From Chitinophagaceae bacterium (GTDB lineage Bacteria; Bacteroidota; Bacteroidia; Chitinophagales; Chitinophagaceae), in contig JADKAJ010000009.1 of NCBI GenBank assembly GCA_016719165.1, positions 40,174 through 104,173 of the forward strand: DNA of 64,000 bases, written 5' to 3'. The translations under genes were made by a program, and so were the position numbers. The notes beneath the pieces were generated by a model, which saw only the letters and a list, made by a program, of their open reading frames with translations, was not told the origin of the DNA and searched no databases. Below, one piece after another: positions 1-9,647 of this stretch; position 1 is the stretch's first letter, and each line of letters begins with the position of its first letter.

Positions 1-466
1 AATACACAACAACATGTATAAAAGACACATTTAAATGTGTATTAAACACACAATATTATAACATTTTTTAAGTTTGCAAAAAATAATTTTTAACGCTTTG
101 TAAAGGTATTGACGAAAATCAGCTGCCTAAATGTTTTGTTTAATTTCATAACTGATTGTTTATTAATACTTAAACAAATTTTATGGTAATCAGGTCTGCC
201 ACAGGCAGGAATATCCATATGACCAGAATCACCGGCAATTCAGGAGCTCACAGGTATAAACCGCAAGTAATCCCGGCAATACCTGGTTAAAGAAAAAATA
301 AACTGTTCCGGATTTTGAACTATATCTCTACCAAAATTGATCTTTTTCTCCGTGTTGAAAATTTTCAAACCCAGTTATCGTTCACTCTATGCTATGAATA
401 TTACCCATGCCAGCATAAAAATTTAAAAGTTTATATTGCATCAACCGCCTACCGGGATTTACAGAA
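1..466. other. AT-rich intergenic stretch, no gene seen
   Basis: No credible coding region is visible on either strand. The stretch is strongly AT-rich. A perfect 16 bp palindrome, ACACATTTAAATGTGT, lies at 25-40 and could be an operator or part of a terminator for a gene left of the window. No clear TTG plus TAnnTTTG promoter pair was found for the downstream gene at 467. Confidence 0.6.
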
Positions 467-1009
467 TTGAGAAAGACTGCAGCCATATTATTAATATTTA
501 TTTTCCTTTTTAATTTAGGGGGATATCAAATTGTAGTCAGGCAGTTGGAGAAAAAAGCCGGCAGAAGCCTGGAAGCTCTATTGGATAAAAATGTTTATTA
601 CATCTCCGGTCTCACTGAAATAAGGTTGTTAGCAGAAAGCCCTGCCCAAGATCAACCAGCCGGATATGACAGCTACCATGACAATATTTATACTAACACA
701 CATATCATCAGCAATAAAAATGAAGAAACTCACATTGTTGTCTTTAAAGACATTCTAAACAACGGGGAGCCTCAATCTAAGGATTTCCGATACGATATGA
801 ACAGTGCTAAAAGTACGGCAGGGGCATCCCGGCATGGTCATCCAAAACAACACAGTTCTATTGTTGTAAACATTCTTGGCGAATACGATAATCAGCCTGT
901 ATTGTTATCACATAGCCAGGCTGACTACACAATCACTCATAGTTCCGGTTACGCTTTTACAATACCGGCATTCCACGGTCAAACACCGCACCAGCCACCT
1001 GATTGCTAA
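467..1009 (+). CDS. Small membrane-anchored or exported protein of unknown function
   Basis: 180 residues, starting at a TTG; no ATG lies close upstream in frame. Residues 4-20 are a strongly hydrophobic segment (AAILLIFIFLFNLGGY), either an uncleaved N-terminal anchor or a signal peptide. The rest is hydrophilic, with a His/Ser-rich middle part (RHGHPKQHSS around 121-130). The N-terminal layout (hydrophobic segment, then an EKKAGRSLEALLDKN-type stretch) resembles small hypothetical proteins common in Chitinophagaceae, but I assign no function. The gene is followed 57 bp later by the haloperoxidase-like lipoprotein on the same strand, so the two may be co-transcribed. The TTG start and lack of a recognised domain keep certainty moderate. 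Confidence 0.55.
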   Translation: MRKTAAILLIFIFLFNLGGYQIVVRQLEKKAGRSLEALLDKNVYYISGLTEIRLLAESPAQDQPAGYDSYHDNIYTNTHIISNKNEETHIVVFKDILNNGEPQSKDFRYDMNSAKSTAGASRHGHPKQHSSIVVNILGEYDNQPVLLSHSQADYTITHSSGYAFTIPAFHGQTPHQPPDC

Positions 1010-1066
1010 TACTTGCTCCGGCCCCAACATTGATCTCCATTTCTTTATTTTATTAAATGATAACGT

Positions 1067-2392
1067 ATGCGTTTAGCTATAGTGGCTATTGCAGCATTGC
1101 TGCTTGCAGGTGCCTGTAATAAAAAGAACGATTATAAACAAATAACCAGCAATCCTCTTTTATATTCCCGGACAGTGAAAGAACTCAATAATGTGGTGAT
1201 GCAAAACAATTTCCCCCCCATTATTGCTTCAAGAAACTACCTGTACGCCAATATTGCAGCATACGAGATCATTGCAGCAGGCAATTCAACCAGGTACAGT
1301 TCCTTGGCCGGGCAAGTAAAGCACCTGACAAAAATTCCTGCGCCTCCTGCAGGAAAGGAAATTGATTTCAACTTTGCTGCTATCCTGGCTTTTTGCAAGT
1401 TAGGAGAAGCTGTCACTTTCCCGGAAGGAAGTATGAAAGAATATGTAGACAGCCTGAAGACGCTTGTAAAAGAACATGGTATGCCCGGGAGTGTTTACAA
1501 AAACACCGTGGCTTATGCCGAAGAAGTCGGAAAGGCCATCCTGGTGTGGAGCAAGAAAGATAATTATGCCCAAACAAGAACAGCGCCCAAATACACGGTA
1601 ATGGATACTCCCGGAAGATGGATACCTACCCCGCCGATGTATGCGCAGGCACTGGAACCAAATTGGAGGGAGATCAGAACAATGGTGATGGACAGTGCTA
1701 ACCAGTTTACGCCACCACCACCTCCTCCATTTGATATCAGCAATAAACAAAGCAAATATTACCAGGAAGTATTGGCGGTAAAAAATGCAGGAGACAGCCT
1801 TACGGATGAACAAAAACATATTGCTGAATTCTGGGATGATCTGGGAACAAGGCTGAATGTATCAGGCCATGTAGAATTTCTGACAAAAAAATTCTCACCA
1901 ACAGGTCACTGGATGAATATCGTTGGCATCGCCGCAAAGACTGCCAACGTTGATTTTCCCACCACCGTTTATGCGTATGCAAAAACAGCCATTGCTATGT
2001 TCGATGCGTTTATTCAGTGCTGGGATGAAAAATTCAGGAGTAATACAGTACGTCCGGAAACAGTAATCAATAAATATGTTGATCCTGACTGGAGACCATA
2101 CCTGCAAACACCGCCTTTCCCGGAATACACTTGCGGTCATAGTACCGTTTCTGCGTCGGCAGCAGAAGCATTAACCAGCGTATTCGGTGACAATTTTGTT
2201 TACACAGATACATCTGAACTGGAGTTTGGCATCAAGAACCGTTCATTCACTTCTTTTCGACAGGCGGCAGAAGAAAACAATTGGGCCCGTTTTTACGGAG
2301 GTATCCATTTTCATAATTCCTGTATCATAAGTACGGAATATGGAAAAAAAGTTGGAGACCTGGTGAACCAGCGTCTCCAAATGAAAAAATAA
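1067..2392 (+). CDS. Vanadium-dependent haloperoxidase / PAP2-like lipoprotein
   Basis: 441 residues. A signal sequence ends in a lipobox with Cys17 (LLLAGAC), so a lipoprotein is expected. The C-terminal third carries the vanadate/phosphate pocket of the vanadium haloperoxidase-PAP2 superfamily: Lys322 and Arg329 (EKFRSNTVRP), a Gly-His at 357-358 (PEYTCGHST), and Arg408 with His414 (ARFYGGIHFH). The usual PSGH is TCGH here, so the conserved Ser is Cys356. A poly-Pro run lies at 216-221. Bacteroidota have many such lipoproteins of unproven substrate, so haloperoxidase versus phosphatase activity cannot be decided. The gene lies 26 bp upstream of an outer-membrane barrel gene, and the pair is probably one operon. 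Confidence 0.82.
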   Translation: MRLAIVAIAALLLAGACNKKNDYKQITSNPLLYSRTVKELNNVVMQNNFPPIIASRNYLYANIAAYEIIAAGNSTRYSSLAGQVKHLTKIPAPPAGKEIDFNFAAILAFCKLGEAVTFPEGSMKEYVDSLKTLVKEHGMPGSVYKNTVAYAEEVGKAILVWSKKDNYAQTRTAPKYTVMDTPGRWIPTPPMYAQALEPNWREIRTMVMDSANQFTPPPPPPFDISNKQSKYYQEVLAVKNAGDSLTDEQKHIAEFWDDLGTRLNVSGHVEFLTKKFSPTGHWMNIVGIAAKTANVDFPTTVYAYAKTAIAMFDAFIQCWDEKFRSNTVRPETVINKYVDPDWRPYLQTPPFPEYTCGHSTVSASAAEALTSVFGDNFVYTDTSELEFGIKNRSFTSFRQAAEENNWARFYGGIHFHNSCIISTEYGKKVGDLVNQRLQMKK

Positions 2393-2418
2393 TTGATAAC
2401 AAAAACCAACGTTTAAAA

Positions 2419-3510
2419 ATGAACTATTTATTTATAATGGCAGCTATTGCTTTTTCAGTAATAACTACTTCAAAAACTAATGCACAGGGATGTGTGGCTA
2501 TCCGCAGTAATGGCAACACTTGTAGTATGAGTAATCCTGCAACGGCCAAAGGGTGGCAGTTAAATTTCAATAACCGTTATTTCAAATCATATAAACATTT
2601 TGTAGGAACGATTGAACAAAAAGAAAGAGCAGAAAACCATACTGAAGTAATCAATCATAGTTATTCACTAGATATTACCGCTACCAGGTATTTTAACTCC
2701 CGGTGGTCGTTGGCTATGACTGTTCCTGTTATTTCTAACACCCGTTCGTCTTTATATGAACATGGCGGCAATAGCAATGGTGCAACAGCAAGACACAGTA
2801 CACAGACTTTCGGTATTGGGGATCTCCGCATCAGTGCCTACCGCTGGTTATTTGACCCAGCCAAACATCACAAAGGAAATATACAGGCTGGGTTTGGCAT
2901 CAAACTACCAACAGGAGATTACCGATACCAGGATTATTTCTATAAATCTGATGGAACTACTGTAATGGGCCCTGTTGATCAATCCATTCAATTAGGAGAC
3001 GGAGGCACTGGTTTTACTTTTGAACTAAACAGTTACTATAATATCTCCCACAAAGTAGGGATTTATGGAAATTTTTATTACCTGGTAAACCCAAGAGAGC
3101 AGAATGGCGTATCAACTGCCAGAGGCGGCACCCCGAATACGATAGCCCTCCAATATTTTTCAAGTACCATGAGTGTACCTGATCAGTATATGGCAAGAAC
3201 CGGCGCAAGTTTTATGACAGGTAAATTCAATTTTACGGGTGGTGTACGCATTGAAGCTATACCCAGCAGCGACCTGATTGGTGGCGATAAGGGTTTTAGA
3301 AGACCCGGAATGATAATAGCTGCGGAACCCGTTGTTTCATACCAGGCCAAAAAAATGAATTTTTACTTATCTGTACCAGTAGCCTTGCAACGAAACAGGA
3401 CACAGAGTTATTCAGATAAATTGAGAACGGCTGCTTCCGGAACCAAAATTCAAGGTGATGCAGCTTTTGCTGATTATTCAATAAATGGAGGGGTGTCGTT
3501 CCGCTTTTAA
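2419..3510 (+). CDS. Outer-membrane beta-barrel, transporter-like protein
   Basis: 363 residues with a signal peptide (about 1-22, ending ...KTNAQG). The mature part alternates polar and aromatic residues in short strands and ends in ...NGGVSFRF, a typical C-terminal beta-signal with terminal Phe. An early CVAIRSNGNTCSM segment has two Cys that could form a disulfide. The overall shape resembles the phenol-degradation MetA-like / putative transporter barrels annotated in Bacteroidota. It starts 26 bp after the haloperoxidase-like lipoprotein gene, and a strong bidirectional terminator follows, so the two genes probably form one transcription unit. No substrate is inferred. Confidence 0.7.
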   Translation: MNYLFIMAAIAFSVITTSKTNAQGCVAIRSNGNTCSMSNPATAKGWQLNFNNRYFKSYKHFVGTIEQKERAENHTEVINHSYSLDITATRYFNSRWSLAMTVPVISNTRSSLYEHGGNSNGATARHSTQTFGIGDLRISAYRWLFDPAKHHKGNIQAGFGIKLPTGDYRYQDYFYKSDGTTVMGPVDQSIQLGDGGTGFTFELNSYYNISHKVGIYGNFYYLVNPREQNGVSTARGGTPNTIALQYFSSTMSVPDQYMARTGASFMTGKFNFTGGVRIEAIPSSDLIGGDKGFRRPGMIIAAEPVVSYQAKKMNFYLSVPVALQRNRTQSYSDKLRTAASGTKIQGDAAFADYSINGGVSFRF

Positions 3511-3533
3511 AACTGGCAGAATAAGACAATTAT

Positions 3534-3567
3534 AAAATGGCGTTGTAAAGAGTTGCAACGCCATTTT
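3534..3567. terminator. Bidirectional hairpin terminator
   Basis: Twelve-base perfect arms (AAAATGGCGTTG at 3534-3545, its complement at 3556-3567) enclose a 10-base loop. The A-run on the left and T-run on the right allow termination in both directions, which fits its place between two convergent genes (ends at 3510 plus and 3602 minus). Confidence 0.85.
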
Positions 3568-3601
3568 ATTTGCTTTCGATATTGTAATCAAAATAAAAAA
3601 A

Positions 3602-4324
3602 TCAGTAAAGTGCCAGTGCTTTTGCTCCTTTTGGCTTATACTGTTTCTTTAATGCATATAATTTACCCGGCCGGTGAGGCACATCATTTTCCATTTCATC
3701 AATATCCAACAACCAATCTTTGATAGCTATTTTTTTTCTGAAATTTCTACGGTCCAGTTCAACACCCAATATGGCTTCATACAATTCCTGCAATTGACGC
3801 AACGAAAATTTTTCCGGCAGTAAATTGAAAATTACCGGGTGTTCCATTACCTGTTGCCGGAGCCTGTTCAAACAGGTATCAAGAATAAGTTTATGATCGA
3901 AAGCCAGTTTTCTTATTTCATTCACCGGGTGCCAGTGAAGTTCATTGTGACTTAATTGAAACTTGTGATTTTTAATATCAATCAGTGAATAATAAGCAAT
4001 TGTAATTACACGGCCGGAAGGGTGCCGGTTAAGACCTCCGAATGTATGTACCTGCTCCAGGTATACATCGTCAAGTCCTGTTCGTTCTTTCAGTATTCTG
4101 TAAGAAGCTGTTTCCAGGTCTTCATCAGGTTTTATAAAATCGCCAAGCAGAGAATATAGCCCGGAAAATTCCTGCATATCGGACTTGATCAGCAAAACTT
4201 TCAGTTCTTTTTCATCATATCCCAATATCACACAGTCAACAGTGATACCAATATTAAAATAATCAAGGTGGCTAATCTTCTCTATTTCGGCCGTCTTCAG
4301 TTGTTGTAAGGCTTTGTCCGTCAT
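3602..4324 (-). CDS. Nudix-like transcriptional regulator (NrtR/AraR-type)
   Basis: 240 residues. The N-terminal two thirds have the Nudix fold, and the last 80 residues (FSLRQLQELYEAILG ... RRNFRKKIA) form the winged-helix DNA-binding part typical of NrtR-like regulators. The Nudix box is degenerate: where REUxEExGU is expected the protein has RILKERTGL, so catalytic Glu positions are lost. This points to an effector-sensing, non-hydrolytic domain, as in the Bacteroidota sugar regulators of this family. The gene starts 17 bp after the secreted amylase gene on the same strand, which suggests the ligand is a sugar or sugar nucleotide and that the regulator controls its own operon. The ligand is inference only. 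Confidence 0.8.
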   Translation of the reverse strand: MTDKALQQLKTAEIEKISHLDYFNIGITVDCVILGYDEKELKVLLIKSDMQEFSGLYSLLGDFIKPDEDLETASYRILKERTGLDDVYLEQVHTFGGLNRHPSGRVITIAYYSLIDIKNHKFQLSHNELHWHPVNEIRKLAFDHKLILDTCLNRLRQQVMEHPVIFNLLPEKFSLRQLQELYEAILGVELDRRNFRKKIAIKDWLLDIDEMENDVPHRPGKLYALKKQYKPKGAKALALY

Positions 4325-4341
4325 TGCAATCGAATTTGAAA

Positions 4342-7248
4342 TTATTGAATGGCCAGTTTGACCTGCGTTTTTTTATTAGCTGCTTGTATGCTCAACAAAT
4401 AAATACCGGCGGGCAATTTATTTATTTTATCAGTTAATGGTATACGATGTTTTCCCCTGGTGAACATCTGAGCTAAAACAATCTCCATTTTTTGCCCGGC
4501 TGCATTAAATAACTCTGCCTGCACATTGCCAGTTTGCGGCACTTCTATTTCCAGCACTGATGCAGCTGTGGCCGGATTAGGAAATACTGAAGCTATAAGC
4601 TGGTTGCCGGGAGTATTGGCACCACCGGTTGAGGTTACAACTGCATTAGTCAGGTTTCTGTTCAGGTAAATATGAAATTCACCTGGCTGCAGGGTCAGAT
4701 TTTGTGCAGTTCCTGTTGCGGTGAAAGTACTTCCATTCAGGTAATCATACCAAGTACCTCCTGCGGGAAATGCAAAGACTGCAGTTTGTGCCGTTACATC
4801 AAAATTACCCACCACACACAACATAGAAGAGTCCGTAGCACTGCGGATGGTCATTGATTTAAAAGCTCCATTCAGGCTCCGGGCTATGTTAATATTATTG
4901 GCAATAAATACATCTTTATACCAGGGATGAAAACGTAGTTTATTTACACTGGCAAAAATATCATACAGCCTTTTTCTTTGTACTACAGTCAGGTAATCCC
5001 AGCGAATAGGTTTATTACTTAACCTGCAATCATTGCTGATTGTTCCATCAACACAGCGGTTAATGGAAAAATCATATCCCAGTTCCCCGAACTGCCAAAT
5101 CATTTTAGGACCAGGCGCAGACAAGAAGAACCCGGCACAAAGTTCAACCCGTTTCAATGCTGTATTCAGGTCCCGTACATTATGTGAAGTATTTGAACTA
5201 TTTCCAAACTGGAGATTCCTGTACATCATTCTTTCTTCATCATGGCTTTCCATATAACTTACCAGGTGGGGGTTGGCCCAGCCCCGGGCTGAATAAAGGT
5301 ATCCTTCAAAGTTTGAGTTGGCCACCCATCCCATCGAAGCTTCTGAGAAATTATAATTGGAATTGCCCCAAAGGAGCATGCCGTAGTTTGATAGTTCGAT
5401 TTCTTCTGTATTATTTGCAAAATGTTCAAGTATTACATAACTGCCAGGTGATTTTAACTGGCAGGTATCATAATAACGTTTCCAGATCGCCACCCTGTCT
5501 GCATGATATTCTGATATACAGGCTTCATTTGATGTACTGCCACCACATTGTACATTCTGCGTAAAACCTTTAGACAGATCAAAACGGAAGCCATCCAGTT
5601 TGTATTCCTGCAACCAGTGTTCCACCACCCGGCTGGTAAAATATCGTGTGGCCAGACTCTCGTGGTTAAAATCGTTGAATACATTGTAGGGATGTGTAGC
5701 AGAAACATTCAACCAGGGATTATTTGCAGCCGGCTGATTAGTACTGCTGTTCCAGTATAAAGCTGCCAGTGGATTAGCTCCCGTTGTATGGTTCAATGCT
5801 ATATCCATAATCACTGAGATTCCTCTTCTGTGACAGCTGTCGATAAATTCTTTCAGGGAGTTTTTGGGTCCATAATATTTATCCGGCGCCAGGAAATAAG
5901 CAGGGTTATAGCCCCAGCTTTCATTACCATCAAATTCATTAAAGGGCATGATCTCAATAGCATTTACACCCATACTCTGCAAATAATTCAATGTATCCCG
6001 CAACGTCTTCCAGTCATGCGCTGCAATAAAGTCTCTCGGCAACATTTCATAGATAACCAGGTTTCTTTTATCTGGCCTTGAAAAGTTGTTGATCGTCCAA
6101 TTATATGCAGGTGCATTTGTTTGAAGGATACTTACATTCCCGGAAGTCAACCCGGTTGGATAAGCCTTTAATCCCGGGTAAGTGGTAGGAGAAATAAAAC
6201 TATCATTAAACGGGTCTAAAATCTTTTCTGCATAAGGATCCCCCACTTTTAATGTTCCATCTACTAAATATTGAAAGGCATACTCCGTTCCCGGGGTTAA
6301 TCCGGTGATACGAAGCCACCAGTAATTCCCATCAGGAGTTTTATTCATTACATAATTGGTCTGCTCTGCCCAATTACTTCCCGGAAATTCTCCAATCACA
6401 GATACACGGTTTTTACCGGGAGCATAGAGTACCAATACAACAGAAGTGTTACCCGCTTCATAATTTATCCCATCTCTGACCCCCGGCGGTAAAGGAGCTA
6501 CTGTTGGTGCACTGGCAACAAAAAACTGGAAGCTTTCCGATTTTGTGGTAGCTCCATTTATAGCATCCACCCTAATGGTTTGATTACCGGGTGTAGTTAA
6601 AGTTGGATTGGCAGAAATGGTGGTAACACCGCTGGCTGTCTGAATTTCAGTTCCATTCAGAAATAATTTCATCGTTGACGAAAGATTGGCAATCGCTGTA
6701 AGATTGATATTATCTCCCACCTGCTTATTGATTGTTTCGGGTATCCTGGTATAGGTGGGTTGAAATAATGGAACAGTAAACCGGGTGGCGATAGAATTAT
6801 CATAGACAGGGATATACATATCACTGGCATCAGCATTACGCTGAACAGTGGTACCGGCCCCATTTCTGAAGAGGATAGAAATTTTCTGGATTGTTTCTCC
6901 GGCAGGCACGCCATAATAGGCCCTGATATTGGTAATATCGAATTTCCATCTATTTGCGCCCAACGATGTAGCCTGAAGTTGTGCATTAGGCTGGTTAAAA
7001 TTCTGGTTGAATTTTACATAGCGCCAATCAGTGGACGAAGTACTCAGGTTTGTTATCACCCCAGTATGCACATACACGTCTGATACAGTGGCGTAATTGA
7101 ATAACCCCTGGTTCCCTTTGGAAGCATCAACAGTGATGGAAATATTATCATTGTCTTTGGGAAAGTCAGGTGTCCAGGTTAATAATTGTGCCCCTGCTGT
7201 AAAGGCAGTAAAAACAATACCGCAAAGCAGTGTAAAGATTTTTATCAT
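4342..7248 (-). CDS. Secreted GH13 alpha-amylase-family enzyme with T9SS sorting domain
   Basis: 968 residues. Signal peptide 1-20; an N-terminal beta-sandwich about 25-150; an Ig-like segment about 165-245; a CBM48-like domain about 262-350; the GH13 barrel from about 395. Catalytic residues are visible: nucleophile Asp557 (DGFRFDLSKG), acid/base Glu608 (YVILEHF), and transition-state Asp670 (MESHDEER). The conserved DIALNH box is at 482-487. The last 85 residues (FPNPATAASV ... LPAGIYLLSI) are a type-A T9SS C-terminal domain, so the enzyme is expected outside the cell or on its surface. It should cleave alpha-glucans; exact specificity (amylase, pullulanase or branching type) is not decided. 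It is first gene of a two-gene unit with the Nudix-like regulator. Confidence 0.9.
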   Translation of the reverse strand: MIKIFTLLCGIVFTAFTAGAQLLTWTPDFPKDNDNISITVDASKGNQGLFNYATVSDVYVHTGVITNLSTSSTDWRYVKFNQNFNQPNAQLQATSLGANRWKFDITNIRAYYGVPAGETIQKISILFRNGAGTTVQRNADASDMYIPVYDNSIATRFTVPLFQPTYTRIPETINKQVGDNINLTAIANLSSTMKLFLNGTEIQTASGVTTISANPTLTTPGNQTIRVDAINGATTKSESFQFFVASAPTVAPLPPGVRDGINYEAGNTSVVLVLYAPGKNRVSVIGEFPGSNWAEQTNYVMNKTPDGNYWWLRITGLTPGTEYAFQYLVDGTLKVGDPYAEKILDPFNDSFISPTTYPGLKAYPTGLTSGNVSILQTNAPAYNWTINNFSRPDKRNLVIYEMLPRDFIAAHDWKTLRDTLNYLQSMGVNAIEIMPFNEFDGNESWGYNPAYFLAPDKYYGPKNSLKEFIDSCHRRGISVIMDIALNHTTGANPLAALYWNSSTNQPAANNPWLNVSATHPYNVFNDFNHESLATRYFTSRVVEHWLQEYKLDGFRFDLSKGFTQNVQCGGSTSNEACISEYHADRVAIWKRYYDTCQLKSPGSYVILEHFANNTEEIELSNYGMLLWGNSNYNFSEASMGWVANSNFEGYLYSARGWANPHLVSYMESHDEERMMYRNLQFGNSSNTSHNVRDLNTALKRVELCAGFFLSAPGPKMIWQFGELGYDFSINRCVDGTISNDCRLSNKPIRWDYLTVVQRKRLYDIFASVNKLRFHPWYKDVFIANNINIARSLNGAFKSMTIRSATDSSMLCVVGNFDVTAQTAVFAFPAGGTWYDYLNGSTFTATGTAQNLTLQPGEFHIYLNRNLTNAVVTSTGGANTPGNQLIASVFPNPATAASVLEIEVPQTGNVQAELFNAAGQKMEIVLAQMFTRGKHRIPLTDKINKLPAGIYLLSIQAANKKTQVKLAIQ

Positions 7249-7432
7249 AGCAAGCTCGTTTATTACTTCAAAATCGGTAAGAACAAGAGATTTGCATCAT
7301 CTTGTTTAGTAATCCAATTTCGAAGGTAATAAATATGTACTTACGACACATTAATTTTTCCTTCTTTCACATTATCACTTAAAATTTTTATCTGTGAGGC
7401 GCTAACTTTACCGGGCAATACCTCTCGGTCAT

Positions 7433-9535
7433 ATGTATTCAAAAGAGCAAACGAAGGAATTACAAAAGCTTACAGCTGAATTGATTAAAAAGCAGTCGCC
7501 TTTTTCCATTAAGGAGCAGGACGCTGAGCAACTGCGTGACATCCTCCGATTTCATGAATACAGGTATTATATATTAAATGACCCGCTGATCTCCGATTAT
7601 GAATACGACCAGTTGTACAAGGCATTAGAGAAGATTGAAAAAGAGAACCCGGGTTTAATTACACCTGACTCCCCCACCCAAAGAGTAGCAAAAGGATTAA
7701 CCAGGGATTTTCCAACCGTGCAACACCTGGTTCCTATGCTATCGTTAAACAACTCTTACAATGCTGAAGACCTTATTGATTTTGACAGAAAAGCAAGAGA
7801 ACTAACAGGGTTGGATAAAATTGAATATTGTGTGGAACCAAAATTTGACGGTGGAAGTATTTCGCTGATCTATGAGAATGACTTGTTAACCCGGGGCGCT
7901 ACAAGAGGTGATGGCGTGGAGGGTGATGAGGTAACTACCAATATGAAACAGATTCGTTCCCTCCCTCTCTCTGCAAAATTTTCGCACTACGGATTGCAAC
8001 AGGTAGAGATAAGAGGTGAAGTGCTAATCAACAAAAGCAATTTCAAAAAGTATAATGAACAACTAATTGAACAGGGAGAAGACCCTAAAGCGAATCCCCG
8101 CAATGCTGCGGCTGGAACATTACGAATTAAGGATTCTTCGGAAGTTGCAAAAAGAAACCTGGAAGCATTTGTATACCATGTCAGTTATTTCTCCCTGGTA
8201 AAAGGTAAAAAAACACCGGAGGAATTAACAACCCATTCCGGTTCATTGCAACTGCTGTGGGACCTGGGATTCCGAAGCCCTGAAAAAGAAAAAAAGCTTT
8301 TTAAGGGTATTGACCCGGTTATAAAATATTGCCGTGATTTTGAAATTGAAAGAGATAACCTGCCTTATGAAATAGATGGCATGGTAATAAAGGTGAATGA
8401 AATTGCCCTGCAGGACAAAATGGGCATGACATCTCATCATCCCCGCTGGGCCATTGCCTATAAATTCAAGGCAAGGCAGGCAACCAGTAAGCTGCTGAAT
8501 GTTGAATTCCAGGTAGGAAGAACCGGTGCTGTAACCCCTGTGGCAAAATTGGACCCGGTAGCAGTTGGTGGAGTCACCGTCAGCAGTATCTCCATTCATA
8601 ATGAAGAGTATATCAAAGAAAAAGACCTGCGGATCGGCGATGCTGTATTGATAGAAAGAGCCGGCGATGTAATTCCGCAAATTGTGAAATCACTGGCCGA
8701 TGCAAGAACCGGACATGAAATGAAAATTCATTTCCCGAAAACCTGTCCTGCCTGTAACAGCAAACTCTTTAAAGAAGTAGAAGAAGCAGTTTGGCGCTGT
8801 ACCAATATTGAATGCCCGGCGCAGGTAGTGGAACGGATCATTCATTTTGTCAGTAAAGATGCGATGGACATCCGCGGTTTTGGCGATGCCAATGTCCGCA
8901 AGTTTTATGAACTGGGTTTACTAAAAGATATTCCCGGTATCTACACACTTGATTTCACAAAGATCAGTGGTATGGAGGGCTTTGGCCAGAAGTCAATAGT
9001 CAATTTGCAACAGGCAATAAGTAATTCAAAAAAACAACCCCTTCACCGGCTGATCTATGCATTGGGCATCCGTTTTGTTGGTGAAACAACGGCTAAAACA
9101 TTAGCCCAGGCAATAGACTATTTACCTGATTTCAAAAATTTTTCATTGGAAGAATTGCAAAATCTCGAAGATGTAGGTCCTAAAGTGGCCGGAAGCATCC
9201 ATCATTTTTTCAGCAATAAAGAAAATATCAAAATGCTGGAAGAACTGGAAAAGCTGGGCTTGCAACTGAAAAATGAAAAAAAACAATTAACAACGGGTGG
9301 CAATTTATCAGGCCAGAGTTTTTTATTCACCGGAACCCTGCCCACCCTCAAAAGAAGCGATGCAGAGACAATGGTGGAAGAAAATGGAGGACAGCTACTA
9401 AGCGGCGTCAGCGCCAAACTAAATTACCTGGTGGTAGGTGAAGATGCCGGGAGTAAACTGGAAAAGGCCAAAAAGATCAACACAGTAAAGATCATTTCTG
9501 AAGATGAATTCCTCCAAATGATTGGTAAAAAATAA
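7433..9535 (+). CDS. ligA: NAD-dependent DNA ligase LigA
   Basis: 700 residues, full length for the family. The Ia domain is followed by the adenylation domain with the AMP-accepting Lys137 in CVEPKFDGGS and the downstream RGDG motif. Next come the OB fold, a four-Cys zinc finger (CPACNSK and CTNIECP, about 437-460), helix-hairpin-helix repeats, and a C-terminal BRCT domain (about 620-700). It seals nicks during replication and repair using NAD+. The gene is divergent from the amylase gene, with about 185 bp between them. A near-consensus box TAACTTTA precedes the start by about 25 bp. Confidence 0.97.
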   Translation: MYSKEQTKELQKLTAELIKKQSPFSIKEQDAEQLRDILRFHEYRYYILNDPLISDYEYDQLYKALEKIEKENPGLITPDSPTQRVAKGLTRDFPTVQHLVPMLSLNNSYNAEDLIDFDRKARELTGLDKIEYCVEPKFDGGSISLIYENDLLTRGATRGDGVEGDEVTTNMKQIRSLPLSAKFSHYGLQQVEIRGEVLINKSNFKKYNEQLIEQGEDPKANPRNAAAGTLRIKDSSEVAKRNLEAFVYHVSYFSLVKGKKTPEELTTHSGSLQLLWDLGFRSPEKEKKLFKGIDPVIKYCRDFEIERDNLPYEIDGMVIKVNEIALQDKMGMTSHHPRWAIAYKFKARQATSKLLNVEFQVGRTGAVTPVAKLDPVAVGGVTVSSISIHNEEYIKEKDLRIGDAVLIERAGDVIPQIVKSLADARTGHEMKIHFPKTCPACNSKLFKEVEEAVWRCTNIECPAQVVERIIHFVSKDAMDIRGFGDANVRKFYELGLLKDIPGIYTLDFTKISGMEGFGQKSIVNLQQAISNSKKQPLHRLIYALGIRFVGETTAKTLAQAIDYLPDFKNFSLEELQNLEDVGPKVAGSIHHFFSNKENIKMLEELEKLGLQLKNEKKQLTTGGNLSGQSFLFTGTLPTLKRSDAETMVEENGGQLLSGVSAKLNYLVVGEDAGSKLEKAKKINTVKIISEDEFLQMIGKK

Positions 9536-9647
9536 TATTGCTGATACTTCTTAATTATTTTAACTTAGTATTATATAAACTGCTCTGATAACCTCCACGT
9601 ACCGCCGTTATTAACTGCAACCTGTTCCCGGCTAAAAAATAGTTATT

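Noticed and set aside
876..1076. 66-codon ORF overlapping the end of the first gene and the start of the haloperoxidase-like gene
   Set aside because: Overlaps two better ORFs and shows no signal peptide or family.
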